Origin: Panagrolaimus kolymaensis
Lineage: Eukaryota > Nematoda > Chromadorea > Rhabditida > Panagrolaimidae
Assembly (NCBI GenBank): GCA_028622995.1
Contig: JAJQJQ010000002.1
Coordinates: forward strand, 11,098,001-11,162,000
Direction: 5' to 3'
DNA: 64,000 nucleotides
Positions 10,801 through 21,825 of this stretch are shown one piece after another (position 1 is the stretch's first letter; every line of letters starts with the position of its first letter). A model generated the notes under the pieces. That model ran no database searches and was not told where the DNA came from. It was given only the letters and a program-made list of their open reading frames with translations. A program made the position numbers and the translations under genes.

Positions 10801-12846
10801 GAAGCATATTTGGATCGAATGAATGCTGCTTTGGCTGCTTCTTATTCCAATCCAAATTTTGATTATTCAAATAATCAACAACAAATTTCTGCTTCAATGG
10901 AAACACCTGAAACAAATAAGCAAAAACCAATTCTCGATGGTGTAGTATTTATTTCAGAAAAAGATAATGCCAGCAACATGCAGGATTTATCCTCAAAAAT
11001 TGATCAAATTCCGGTATCTTCTGCTCTTGCCGCAACAGAAGAAGTTGTTAATGACGCCGCCGCTAATTCATTACCTGAAATGGCAGCAACAGCAGCAACG
11101 CAAACTTTATATCCAAATGAAATAACTGTAATTGATTTTATTACTCCTGCTGCAGCCGGTGCTGCTGAACCTAAACCATGTTCAAGTAAATCAACAATTT
11201 ATAAAAAAGTTACTTCACCAACAAAATATTTTCCTATGCCATATTCAGACAAAAAAATCGACCTTAAAAATAGCTTAATTGAATCAGGAATATTAATGAA
11301 TACAGATTTCGCAAAAATTCAAGATTCCTATCAACAAATGAATGATCGAGCATTGAATTGCAAAACTGGCGAATATTTATCAGAAGAAACTAAAAACCAA
11401 GCTTTCAAATTCCATTTTAATAATCTCAAAATGGCTTATCGCGTTTTCAAATCACGGCACGAAAATTTTGTTGAAAATTTCCTAAAATTTTGTGAATTAA
11501 AAAATGTAGAAGAAAATCCTGAAAAGCTTCAATATTTCTGCCAAAATTTTATTAAAGTTTTGCCTCAAACTATTCAAACTTCAGCTCCATGGAAATCATG
11601 CCCATATTCGCAATTATTTTCAACAACAACAACCACAACTGAAAATTCCATTATGAAATTTAAAGGAAAATGTGGAGATTTTGCAAAAATTATTAAAAGT
11701 GGAGAATTTTTGGAAGCTGCCGCTAAAGATCGAAATCTTTATGGAGCATTTTTGGAAAAAGTTTTAAAAGAAAATGATTATATTGTAAATTTGAAACATC
11801 AACGCGAGGAAAGAATTCAGGAAAGAGAAGAACGACTTCGAAAAAGAGTTGAAGAAAGAACCCAACAATTCGCAGCAGCAGCAGAAGAAGCAATTCCAAA
11901 TTCTCCAATGCTAGAAGAAAAACAAACAACGATGATTGAAATTTCTGAAAAACAACCGATGACCGAAATGGAAAAAAAGCAGACGATGTCGACTGTTGTT
12001 GAAAAGCCCAAACCTAAATTCACTTTGGTTCCAGGAGCTGTATGTGATTTTCCTCCATATAATCCTCCTCCAAATCCACATCGTCCAACTATTGCAATTG
12101 CACAACAAGAAAAATCCAAATTAACTCGAGTTGAAAAAGGAAAAGTTAAAAATGATTTAAATAAATGGCTCAACGATCAACAACGTGAAGCTGAAACTAC
12201 TCGAGATTTCATAATTTCTAAACCTATCTCTCAGCAACCACAACCTCCATCATTGACGACATACATTTCTGAATCCGTTCAACTTCATCAAAATAAAATA
12301 ATTCAACTTCAAAAAGATTTAGAATGCATGAAAAAAGATTTGGAATCCACTAAAATCCAGCTTGATGATACTGAAAAAATTCGTCAAACTTTAGCCGATA
12401 TGAATTTGGCCCTCACGACGAATAAACAAGAAATTAAAATGGAACTCGTGGAAGTTAAAAATAAATCAGAAAAATTTCAAAAAGAAAATGCAGAATTAAA
12501 AAATGAAAATTCTAATTTAAAAATGAATTTGGAAACCAAAAATCAAAAAATTCTAAAAACATCAGATGATTTAAAGAAAATTTTGGAAAAATCTACTGAA
12601 TTTAAATTTGATTTAAATGCAGCTCAAAAGAAAGCGGAATATTTTGAAAAATTGGCCAATGATTTAACTCAAAGTTTAAAAAACTTTCAATTAGCTCAAA
12701 ATCTTCAACTTCAACTTTGTGAAACTCAAGCCAAACTTTTGGCCACGGAAAAAGCTTTAAAAGAACGAGAAACATTGGATGGAATTTCAAGAAATTTGGT
12801 TTTAAAACGATTCCAAGAAAATGATGATGAGCCTCCAGTTATTTAA
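4894..12846 (+). CDS. Giant disordered coiled-coil protein with SIM-like motifs
   Basis: Seven exons: 4894-5074, 5445-6598, 6657-6727, 6780-7362, 7427-7687, 7903-7979 and 8031-12846; the phases agree and give 2380 aa. The N-terminus is acidic and carries a recurring pattern of Asp runs followed by a short hydrophobic core: DDDEIQIF, DDDVQFV, DDDVQFI, DDDSQVVYL. There is also PSPIEIDLT. These resemble SUMO-interaction motifs. A long Ser run occurs in exon 2. Exon 7 holds two internal duplications (listed separately), Pro/Gln-rich stretches, and heptad-rich coiled coils at about 10100-10320 and 12270-12780 (LQKDLECMKKDLEST and similar). No catalytic domain is seen. Exons 4 and 5 both end in KMSxL(Y/F)(N/D)K directly at the donor, suggesting exon duplication. 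Nuclear or granule scaffold is a plausible guess, not shown. Function unknown. Confidence 0.85.
8143..8370 (+). repeat. Internal domain duplication A, unit 1
   Basis: Protein-level repeat within the giant coiled-coil gene, roughly 76 residues, starting IEIPSTDYNILYK and ending near RVISIP...DFGTPAA. It aligns with unit 2 at 8503-8755 (IEISSNEYSILYK ... RRIISIP ... EIYKNAA). Shared positions include the IEI start, ILYK, IEK, NENG/TENG, YE(L/I)S and (V/I)ISIP. The alternation of short hydrophobic stretches suggests a small folded beta-rich domain in an otherwise disordered protein. Confidence 0.75.
8503..8755 (+). repeat. Internal domain duplication A, unit 2
   Basis: Second copy of the roughly 76-residue unit found at 8143-8370. 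It differs by a Lys/Ser-rich insert before RRIISIP. The two units are separated by about 44 residues of Ala/Thr-rich linker. Divergence is considerable, so the duplication is not recent. Confidence 0.75.
9751..9855 (+). repeat. Internal duplication B, unit 1
   Basis: Encodes RTLSPKEIQLHKSIPAKY followed by QNKF and CDIVQKS. It aligns with the unit at 9964-10077 (RNLSPAEAEQHKDIRDKH, QHKF, NCEVIKN). Conserved pattern: R-x-LSP-x-E-x-x-x-HK-x-I, then KF and C-(D/E)-(I/V). Lies just before the first coiled coil. Confidence 0.7.
9964..10077 (+). repeat. Internal duplication B, unit 2
   Basis: Second copy of the short unit at 9751-9855; it runs directly into the coiled-coil segment beginning near 10080. 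Confidence 0.7.
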
Positions 12847-13641
12847 ATATTCTAAATAAATTAATTAATTTCGTGCTTCAATTAATTTCTAAAATTCTTA
12901 ATTATTTTGTTCGTTGTTTCTTTTTTTAAATTCCATTTATTCACCAAAAAAATAATAATAATAATCATTCTTTAAACAAAAAAACATTTCATTTTTTTTG
13001 TATGTATTATTTCATCCTTCATTTAATCAATCATTCAATCTACAGACATAGTTTATCCACGTATTTTATCAATTATAATTCATCTCTTTTTTGTTGTTGC
13101 TTAGTTAATTTTTTTAAAAATCATTCTGTAATTTAGTAATTTTGTATGTATTAGTTTTGAAAATAAAAATTTTTGTAAGCAAAATGTGTTATTTTTTTGA
13201 AAAAAAAAAGTTAACAAAAAGTTTCACAGTTATTTATTTCTGATTTTAATTTACAAAAAAAAATCTTTAAAAAAATAAAAGAAAAAGCCTAAAATAAAAA
13301 CTTGGTAAAATAAGATCATAATTCAATTTTAAAAAGTTGGAATCAGCCATTCTTAGAAAAAAAAAGGAAAACCAAACTATAAATTTGAAAGGTTATTGGG
13401 CAAAATGACCGCGGTCGCCATAAATAAAATTTTTTTCTCGCACTTTTGTTTTTCTTTTCTATTATTGATCGCTAAAACTATTTTTTCTTTTTTCTTTCTT
13501 CCTGAATTTGAGCTACATATAAAAAAAGTATATATAAAAATTAAAAATTGTTAAGAAATAATTTTCTATCAATTTTGTTTCATATATTTTTTTTACTAAT
13601 AAAAACGCATTTTCAGAACCCCATTTATTTATTAAACAAAA
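12847..13641. other. Intergenic region between two large disordered-protein genes
   Basis: A+T-rich 3'UTR and promoter sequence with several AATAAA-like words after 12850 and near 13160. A TTTTCAG acceptor (13611-13617) lies 24 bp before the next start. No coding sequence is supported. Confidence 0.5.
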
Positions 13642-15360
13642 ATGAGTTATAATCCATATTGCTTTTCAAATAACCAAGGAGGTGGTTATGGACCTCCACC
13701 TTCGAGTTCATCGTTTGATGATCCAAGAATGATGAGACAACAACAGCATCAGCGAGGAGGACCACCATCACATTTTCCACGACCTGAACCTTCATCATTT
13801 GAATATGGTCCGCCTCAACACCATCAACAACCAAATTATTCATCTTGGGCATCGCCAAATGAATCCGCGAGATCGTCGGCTCAACAACAATATTCAAGTG
13901 GCGGCATGAATGAAACATTATCAAATTATAATTTTAATTTTAATCCCAGAGCTTTTTCACAATCTGTTTTTCCTACTATGCTTGGAATGGGTCAACAACA
14001 ACCATCTCAACAATCGCAACATCCAAAACCTTTAATGCCTGAATTATCTGGGCCTCAACCACTTATTCATGGGTTATCGGCAACGTCATCAGCTTTGCGA
14101 CATCCAAATCAAAAACAAAGACGTCGTCTTTTCAGAGATGCTGCTTTGGGAAATGGAAATGGCCACCATAATCGAGATGGAATTGGCGGAGGAATGAAAA
14201 ATAATAATCGAATTCGTCCACGAAATCCTAAACCAAATCCATCAAATAATAATAATAGTCTTCGACCTCCAATAGCTGCTGCTAATAACAAGGCAGTCGT
14301 CACAACAACAACATCAAACTCAAATATATCTAAACCTCCAGCATCGACGACGACGACGAATAATAGTAATACCCCTAACAATAAACCAGCAGCAGTTCCT
14401 GAAGCGAAAACAGTTGTTGTTAATCCACCACCAAAAACTACTGAATTAGGTCCAATAAATTCTTCCATGCCAACAGCAGCCAAAGAAGCGGCAACAAGCA
14501 AGGAAGTAGCTGCTGCTAAATCTCTACATCCACCAACAAAGCTCCCAGAAAATGGCGCATCTGCTAAACCCAACAACCAAAATCCATCTCCAATCAAGAA
14601 TCTCCTCCATCCACCAACAAATAAGCCATTTGTAAAATCCAACAACAACAATTTTGGGAAAAAACAATTTCATCCAAAGTCGTCGTCAACAAAGCCAACG
14701 ACAACGATGACCAAAAAAACATTTTCTCAAAGTGCAATACAAAAACTCAAAAATTCGCTAAATGAAGAAAAGCTTAAACGTGAAACATATGAAAAGCGAA
14801 TAGAAACTTTAGAAGCTGCAGTGAAAAAGCTTCAAGAAGAACGAAATACAGAAACTATGATAAAAACAGCGATCGAAACTTTAAATACTTCTAAAAAAGC
14901 TTTGGATACTTTAACTCAAAATAATGAAGAAGCTTTAAATCAATTAAAAATAGCTAAAGACAGGATTAGTGAACTTGAAAAAGAAAGAGATAACGCAATG
15001 AAATCAATTCAAATTATGGTTGGCGCGGATTCAGAAGTATCAAACCCAAGAAAAGCAGCAACCGATGGAAATGGAAACATTGATACTGAAATGGCTGAAC
15101 TCGAAAACCATGGCTCACAAGTAAATGTAAACCCAGCTTCTGGAAATTTTGATAATGATAAAATTGATAATAATTTTCCTGAATCAAATAAAAACAATGA
15201 AGGAATAATAAAATCTGAAATAGTTGAAAATTCTCATGAAAACGCAGCGACGACGACGGATAAATCCATTATTAATGAATCTCAAATTCAAAAAACATCT
15301 CCAAATTCTAATTCTAATGAAACAACCAAAAAGGAACCAAGCCCTATTATCGTTTTGTAA
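13642..15360 (+). CDS. Low-complexity Asn/Gln/Gly-rich protein with coiled coil
   Basis: Single uninterrupted exon, 572 aa, from MSYNPYCFSNNQGGGYG. The first half is prion-like: Gly, Pro, Gln, Asn and His-rich with scattered Tyr and Arg, and a basic patch (QKQRRRLF). The middle is Asn/Thr/Ala/Pro-rich. Residues about 358-456 form a coiled coil (KNSLNEEKLKRETYEKRIE). The tail is acidic and Asn-rich and ends in KKEPSPIIVL, a SIM-like hydrophobic core at the very C-terminus. The composition resembles RNA-granule or transcriptional-condensate proteins, but no RNA-binding domain is visible. It follows the giant coiled-coil gene on the same strand at about 0.8 kb and shares its style (Ala/Asn runs, coiled coil, SIM-like core), so a common function or origin is possible. 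Function unknown. Confidence 0.85.
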   Translation: MSYNPYCFSNNQGGGYGPPPSSSSFDDPRMMRQQQHQRGGPPSHFPRPEPSSFEYGPPQHHQQPNYSSWASPNESARSSAQQQYSSGGMNETLSNYNFNFNPRAFSQSVFPTMLGMGQQQPSQQSQHPKPLMPELSGPQPLIHGLSATSSALRHPNQKQRRRLFRDAALGNGNGHHNRDGIGGGMKNNNRIRPRNPKPNPSNNNNSLRPPIAAANNKAVVTTTTSNSNISKPPASTTTTNNSNTPNNKPAAVPEAKTVVVNPPPKTTELGPINSSMPTAAKEAATSKEVAAAKSLHPPTKLPENGASAKPNNQNPSPIKNLLHPPTNKPFVKSNNNNFGKKQFHPKSSSTKPTTTMTKKTFSQSAIQKLKNSLNEEKLKRETYEKRIETLEAAVKKLQEERNTETMIKTAIETLNTSKKALDTLTQNNEEALNQLKIAKDRISELEKERDNAMKSIQIMVGADSEVSNPRKAATDGNGNIDTEMAELENHGSQVNVNPASGNFDNDKIDNNFPESNKNNEGIIKSEIVENSHENAATTTDKSIINESQIQKTSPNSNSNETTKKEPSPIIVL

Positions 15361-16025
15361 AAAAAAGTAAAGTTTTTGAATGCATTTTATTTATTTATTT
15401 TATATATTCCCTTAAAATATTTATTGTTTAAATCTCTCTCTTCTGTTTCCAATGGTAAATAAACATTAAATAATTTTTTTTATATTTTGTCATGGTTTTT
15501 ATTCTTCTATGTATTTCTTCTTTTTTATTTGTAAAATTATTTATTATACTGACTTAAAGAAATAAATAAATTATCGATTCTTAAAATTTCATTCTTATTT
15601 TTGAGCTTCAAAGAATGAATTATCAACAAAAACTTTTGTTAAGTTTATGCAAATTACATTTTTTAATGAGTATCTGTCAAAATTTGCTCAGTTGTTCTGG
15701 ATCTTTCAAAACATTACTGAGGGTTTTCAAAAGTGGGGTTAACACCGAAATCTTTTGAAGCCCTGATTCTTTTTTAACAATCATCAATTCAAGCTCGCTG
15801 TCTGTCTGCTGAAAAATAAATAAAAGTAATAGAATATGAAAAATGGCAATGTGTTTCTTAATGCTAACTTTCTTTTAGCTTTTTTGATAAAAAAAAACAC
15901 TATATTTTGAAAAGCATCAATCAAATTAGCAGCCAGCGTTGTTATTTATTTCAATCAAAACTATATTAATCAAATTCTTTCAAAATAGTATTTGTTTATA
16001 AAAATTTATTAATTACCGACTATTA
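15361..16025. other. Intergenic region
   Basis: A+T-rich. AATAAA-like words at about 15460-15570 fit the 3' end of the preceding gene. Nothing else is recognised. Confidence 0.45.
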
Positions 16026-18972
16026 ATGGCCTCATTTTTATCAGAAGATTATTTAGATAAACTTTCTCCAAGATATCGCCATGAATTAAATAAGCTCAAA
16101 GATTCCTTGGAAGCTATAGAAAATCATGAAAAGAAGCAAGAAATTTTGGAAGAATTTTCACAAAACTTTTTAATGCCTCGTCAACTTTGGGATCAAATAA
16201 TTAGGTAATTAATTATTTATTGCCCCTGCAATGTTTCTCTTTCTATCGTCAGCTTTGCTTCCATTATTTTTTTCATCAGCTGTTTTTAACTTTTTCAATA
16301 AATCTTTTTTAGTTTATATTTTTTTAATTCTCATGGAACCTACGATGAAGCTGCAAAAGAAAAACTTGAAATCCTTCGAAAACGCGCAATATATCAATTT
16401 TATTATGATCGAAAAGGAAAATTTCGAGATAAAATTCGATTATATTTATTTTTTCAAATTGAACATCGAAAATTACTTAAAACTGAAGAAGATTTTGATG
16501 GATATCGCCATTCCGTGGGATTACCATTTATTAAAATGAAAGAAAAACAATTGGAATATCCACATCGAGAATTGGAAAGATTTTTTAAATTTTATAAAAG
16601 ATATTCAAGTAAAAAAAACTTTTTTGAATCAAAAAAATATATATTCTAATTTCTTCTTTATTTTTAGCTAAAGCCCCATCGCCAAAATTACGTAAAAAAG
16701 TGAAAGAAATGAAAAAATTATTTAACAAAATTAAAGCTTTGGAAAATGATGTTGAAAAATGGATTAAATGTTTGAAAGAAGCAAACGATAATGAATTTGT
16801 GATTCATAATATTGAATATAGACTTGGAAAAGATTTAACGGATGTGAAATTATGGAAATTATATATTGAATTTTTAAAGGAAATAAATCCAAAAGTGAGT
16901 TTGAGCTAATTAATTAAAAAATTAAAAAATCAGGCAAAAATATTTTGAGGATCTTGGTCAATCGATTCCCAAATATAAATAGTTCCACAAACGAAAACTG
17001 AAACCTTGAAACGGGAAAAAGTTTTAAAACAATAAAATAATTTAACCAAGAGACCAAAGACTTTTATTTTTTATTAAAACAAAAATTCAAGCATTGGTTT
17101 TGGAGAAAAAAACTTTTCCTGAAGGCTTCGCAACCAATGATTCTTGGGTTTTTCTTTTTTCTAATTTAAATAATTTTTGATAAAGTTTTTGCCTTTATTT
17201 TTAACTAACAAAAAACTTAGTTCTCAAAATTTTGATTAGTCTTTTGGATTTATAAATGCTAATTTTGGAGTAATTAAAATTTAGAAAATTTATTTAAATC
17301 TTTATAAACTTTGTTTCATTCAAGAAAGATTTAATTAATCAAGAATTTTAGAAAATGTTGCAAGCTTATTCAAAATATAGCCGCTTTTTCATTGACGATC
17401 AAGAAATGAAAGAAAACTATCAAAAACAAGTCGAAATTGATGGCCCTGTTTTTGTTTCATGGCAAAATCCATTTTCATTCGAAACAATCGAACCCAAAAT
17501 TAAAGAATTAACCATGCTTGATTTTTTTGGAGAAAATTTTGAATTAACTGAAAAAATTTGTTGGAATCCAAAAAAGCCATGTGGAAAATATTTTTTTGGT
17601 AATAATCAAAAAACTGTAATAATTTCTCAACAAAATTTTGGATTTCCCCGAACTTTAATTTTTTACATTCTCAATAATTCCAATTCGGTGGTTTTGCAAC
17701 GAATGTATCAAACATGCAAATATTTTTTTTCTAAAAAATCTGTGCCAATTTGCTATAATTTTAAATATACTTGTTCGCCGAGAAGACAAAAAATCGCGTT
17801 TCGCGAAGAATCGGTGGATATTCGAATGGATCAAAATGGAATTCTTGATCTCAAAAATTTATATATTTCTAATTCTCTTTCATTTTATTATTTACCTGAA
17901 ATTAATTTTAAAACTCTTTCAAAAATAATTCCGAGTTTTAAACGATGCGAACCCAAACATATTACAATTGAAAATCAAAATATTACTTTTGAAGAATTTA
18001 AATTTATTTCGGGTCAAGGAAAATATGTGGAAACATTAAATTTTAAAAATGTTAGAATAAATGGAATTGATGGAAATTTGGTGGCGTTGGAAGATGTTAT
18101 GGAAATGTTATCAAATATTTGGGAATTGAGGTAAGTGGCTAAAAAAGTTTGAAAAAGGTTTCGTTTGATAAAGTTTATTTATTTCGGAGGCATTTTTTTG
18201 AAAAATTTAAATTGAAAATTTCTTCTGAAAGACAAAATTAATACTGGAAAAATATTGAGAAATAAAAATTAGTAAAAAATAGAATTATTAAAACGAATCA
18301 CAAGAAATGAAAAAATTTTAACAATCTTTGAAGGAAAAGAAGCTACGTAATTCAAAACTCTTATTTTTATTTTCGGATTGTCAGTTTTTTTTATTAAGGA
18401 TATTAATTTTAATTTTTCTTGAAGAGACAAGTAAATTAAATTTTATTTTGGTCGTGAGATCGACCATTTTTGTCAAATCATTCATATTTGAAGAAATTTT
18501 TCATTTAAACTTTGGCAAAAAAATATCCTTATTTTTAAAGTCTCAAAAATTATAAATAGAAAGTTTAAAAACTGATATTTTAAGAATTTATTTCAGACTT
18601 GATAATGTCCATTGCACTCTTCAAACTTCATATCTTTTAAATCAAATGGAATTCCACCCTAAATTTAAAAGTTTAAATATTTATCACTTAAATGATAATT
18701 TAGAAGTTAGCGATTTTTATAATTTTTTAAAAGTAAGTTTTTCTCTATTTTTTTTAGGTTTCTTTAGAATCTAAATTTTTGTTTTACAGAAAAACACAGA
18801 TTCCAAAACAAAAATCACTCTTTCCAGTGCAGAAAACGTTAACGAAGATTTTATATTTAAATTAAAGCGAATGGAAAATAAATTATCAGAAAAATGGGAT
18901 TTAACCAACAAAATTAAACCTTCTATCAATGTTTGGACTGCCGAAGAATATGAATTATTATTTTTGCCTTAA
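16026..18972 (+). CDS. HAT-like + F-box-like protein, family copy 1
   Basis: Six exons: 16026-16204, 16313-16608, 16668-16894, 17352-18130, 18597-18732 and 18790-18972; phases agree and give 599 aa. Residues about 1-260 are helical with aromatic spacing like HAT (half-a-TPR) repeats: LMPRQLWDQI, then VKLWKLYIEFLKE followed by MLQAYSKYSRFF. At about 329-372 comes an F-box-like segment (FPRTLIFYILNN ... QTCKYFFSKK). The C-terminal 230 residues have irregular leucine-rich strands (HITIENQNITFEEF, VETLNFKNV, FKSLNIYHLNDN) like the F-box-associated regions of nematode F-box proteins. Copy 2 (42675-45134) shares the order of parts and most intron phases; copy 3 (58390-59811) keeps only the front. 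By analogy it may be an SCF substrate adaptor, but the domain calls are by eye and the HAT plus F-box pairing is unusual. Confidence 0.85.
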
Positions 18973-19557
18973 AGTAATTTTATTTTTTCTTTCATTGCAA
19001 ATTAAATGTAAAAATATTTTTAATATTTATTTTTCATTCTAAAATGTTAATTAAAAAAAGTCATTTATGTATGGAAATTTTTTATGAAATAATAAATTCC
19101 TGTGCGCGTAAAATTTTTTTTTAAAATAAAGTGTATCAAGAAAATTATAAATTATTTTACATTTTTTGCACATCATTCCAGTTCCAAAGAATGATGAATT
19201 CATCGACTAAAGATTTTTTTCATTGCCATTTTTTCATTATTAAAGCAACAACAAAAAAATGATTATTAGAAATCTGGAAAAAATTCAGAAGTTGCTTGCT
19301 TCTTTGAAGTATAAAAAGTAACAAAAAAACGTAAAAACAATGTTGAATAAAATATTCAAAAAAAAAAATAAATTGTTAAAGCTTTTAAAAAAATAAGCAT
19401 TTTCGTTGCTTAACAACAATGATTTTAGTTTGATGATATTGAACATCAGTCAGTATAGACAGCAGAGTCAGCAGTTTTTTCTTCTTCTTTATTTGCTTCT
19501 TTCTTTATCAACAATTGGCGTTAATTATTTTTTTTGTTCATTGATTTTTTTCCTTAA

Positions 19558-19685
19558 TGAAAATACGTGTTCCATACTCTCAACCCAACAAGAATTTTAC
19601 CAATTACAACTTCAACAACAATAACCACAATTACAGAATGTGTTCAGCCACCAAATATTTATATAATTTATATTCCCAACTGGTA
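19558..19685 (+). repeat. Dispersed coding-like element, copy A
   Basis: Shares an ordered set of words with 29179-29292: AATGAAAATACGT, a Thr-codon run, TGTGTTCAGCC and TATATTCCCAA. In one frame both read Thr-rich then ECVQPPN...IYIPN here and HCVQPENTSAIYIPN there. The agreement in both protein and DNA suggests the decayed exon of a gene family or mobile element. No complete gene is built around it. Confidence 0.55.
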
Positions 19686-21377
19686 CTTTGATGCATTGTT
19701 AAATTTGAAATTTTTTAGTAATCTTTTTCTCTTCTTTTATTTAAAAATATTATTTAAAAATAAAGGAAGTCCATAATTTGCTTAATTACTGAGAGAAAAA
19801 ATATCTATTAATGAAATAATGATTCAAACAGAGTTAAAAACTTAAATTCTCTTTTGGTGCGGATGTCAATTCAAGTAAAATCAAAATAACAAGGTATCCA
19901 AAGCATCACGGACATCTTCACGATTTTGACAACCTATTTTTGGGTATATTTTTTTAATGAACTAAAAAAATTTTTCTTTCATATTTATTAATTGAGCATT
20001 ATATGTTAATTATACTTTCGATACATAAATTATAAAACTTGAAACAAAGATGAAAATGAAAACTTGAAAATTAAAATATTCAGAAAAGTTAATTGATTTT
20101 TAAAAAATAATAAAATTAAGAAAAGGCTTAAATTTTATATTTTTGAAAATTTTATTTTTCTGAAACAAAGAGAGAAATAAAAATAAACTACAAAAAAGCT
20201 TTTGAGAACACACTTTTTTGTTTTCTTCTTAAAAAAGCTCCATTTTAAACTTTACTGATAAAAAAGAAAAATATTCTATTTATTCTTTCCAAAATTGCGT
20301 TGCAGACAATTTTTTTATTTTTTGTTTGATAGCTTTTTTGATAAGCGAAAAATGCATTGAAGCAATCAATAATTGTTTTTTGACCCAAACTTAAAAACGA
20401 AGAACTAATTTGTTTTCCATTTTGAAACACAAAAACCTAAAATGAAGCTTTTTTCACAAAAAAAAAATTGTTTATTTTAGAATTATTCATTTATCATTTT
20501 TATTTTTATCAGCTTTTCACGTCAGCGTGAACACAAATAATTACAACCAAGGTTACGTGACTCTGTATGGGTGTTTTCGATTGAATTAACCTTTCATTTC
20601 TTTCCCTTTTGCAAAAGCAGCAGTTTGTTAATAAATAAATTAAAAAATCAACTTTATATGTTTTTTAATTTATTGTTTTGAAAGAAAAAAATTTGTACTT
20701 AATAAAAGCCATATATAAATTTAGCCATGAATTTATTATTAAACAATATTGAAAGCAAAAAATTGTTTTTTTATCTTCCGACGACGACCAATGAGATGAA
20801 AAGGAATTATTGGAAAATCCCAAACTAAAAAAAGACAATAAAATATTGGTAAATTCTAAAATTCTAAAGAAAGAACAATAATTGGAATGTTTTAAATCAA
20901 CTCAAGCTAAAAGAAAAGAAACCTTATAAAGAAAAGTAAAACTCAGAAAATAAAACAAAAAGTTTTTGTTATATTTACTTTATTAAAAACTTTACTGATA
21001 TTTTAATAATTTGCATACTTTAATTTTTTCATCGTCATAAAAGCATTTTGGTGGATTGAAATGGATCTTTTTTTAATGTATTTATTTTTGCCTTCTATTT
21101 GTTTTTTGAATAATTTTTTTTAAATAAAACTTGTATGAGAAAACAAAAATAAATGTTAAAGTTTTAAGCGCCGATAATGCATTTTCGTAGATTAGAAAAG
21201 GTTTTTTTATCTACAGTCCTCTATTTTAATTATCATTTGGTTTTTTGATAATTTTTATGAAGTTCCGAAAATCATGGCCATTTTTGATGATAAAAAAAGT
21301 TTTGCAGATTTTTTTTCTGCAAAAAAAGCAATAAAAACATCTTTTGTTATTTAAAAACTATAAAATTTAATGTATGC

Positions 21378-21450
21378 CATCTTCGATGCTTATTTCAAAG
21401 ACGCACAACCAAGGGTGATTCACATTATTTTTTGAAAAATCATTCTGGAT
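21378..21450 (+). repeat. Imperfect direct repeat, unit 1
   Basis: CATCTTCG ... TTTCAAAGACGC ... CCAAGGGTGATTCACATTATTTTTTG. It aligns with 21757-21825 about 380 bp downstream. The function is unknown and it is not obviously coding. Confidence 0.55.
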
Positions 21451-21756
21451 CTTTGCTGCTTCTTTTTTTTTAAACATTTGGACTGCCACGATTTGAAATA
21501 AACAGAGCTCTCAAAGATCCACACCATTTCCGGTTGATATTGTAAAAATCCAAACACAACTTCGAAACATTTTTTTGTAAACATCTCGAAATCCTTTGTT
21601 CATGAAAAAATAAAAAGCAATAAAACTTTATTTCATTTTTTGGAAAAATCTTGTCTGAGATCTTTGTTAGTCGTCGGCCAAAGCCTTCTTTTAGGTTGCG
21701 ATAAAAGGGCTTAACTCAACTTTTGTCCCGGGCCATTTTTTGGATTCTTGCTCCAA

Positions 21757-21825
21757 CATCTTCGGCTCACTTTAAAAGGCGCGGAGCCATAGTGATTCTC
21801 ATTATTTTTTGGTGGATTTTTATTA
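21757..21825 (+). repeat. Imperfect direct repeat, unit 2
   Basis: CATCTTCG ... TTTAAAAGGCGC ... CCATAGTGATTCTCATTATTTTTTG, matching unit 1 at 21378-21450 in order and spacing of words. Confidence 0.55.

Noticed and set aside
14109..14651. 180-codon minus-strand frame inside the Asn/Gln-rich gene
   Set aside because: Antisense shadow of low-complexity coding sequence; Gly/Val/Leu-rich with no independent support.
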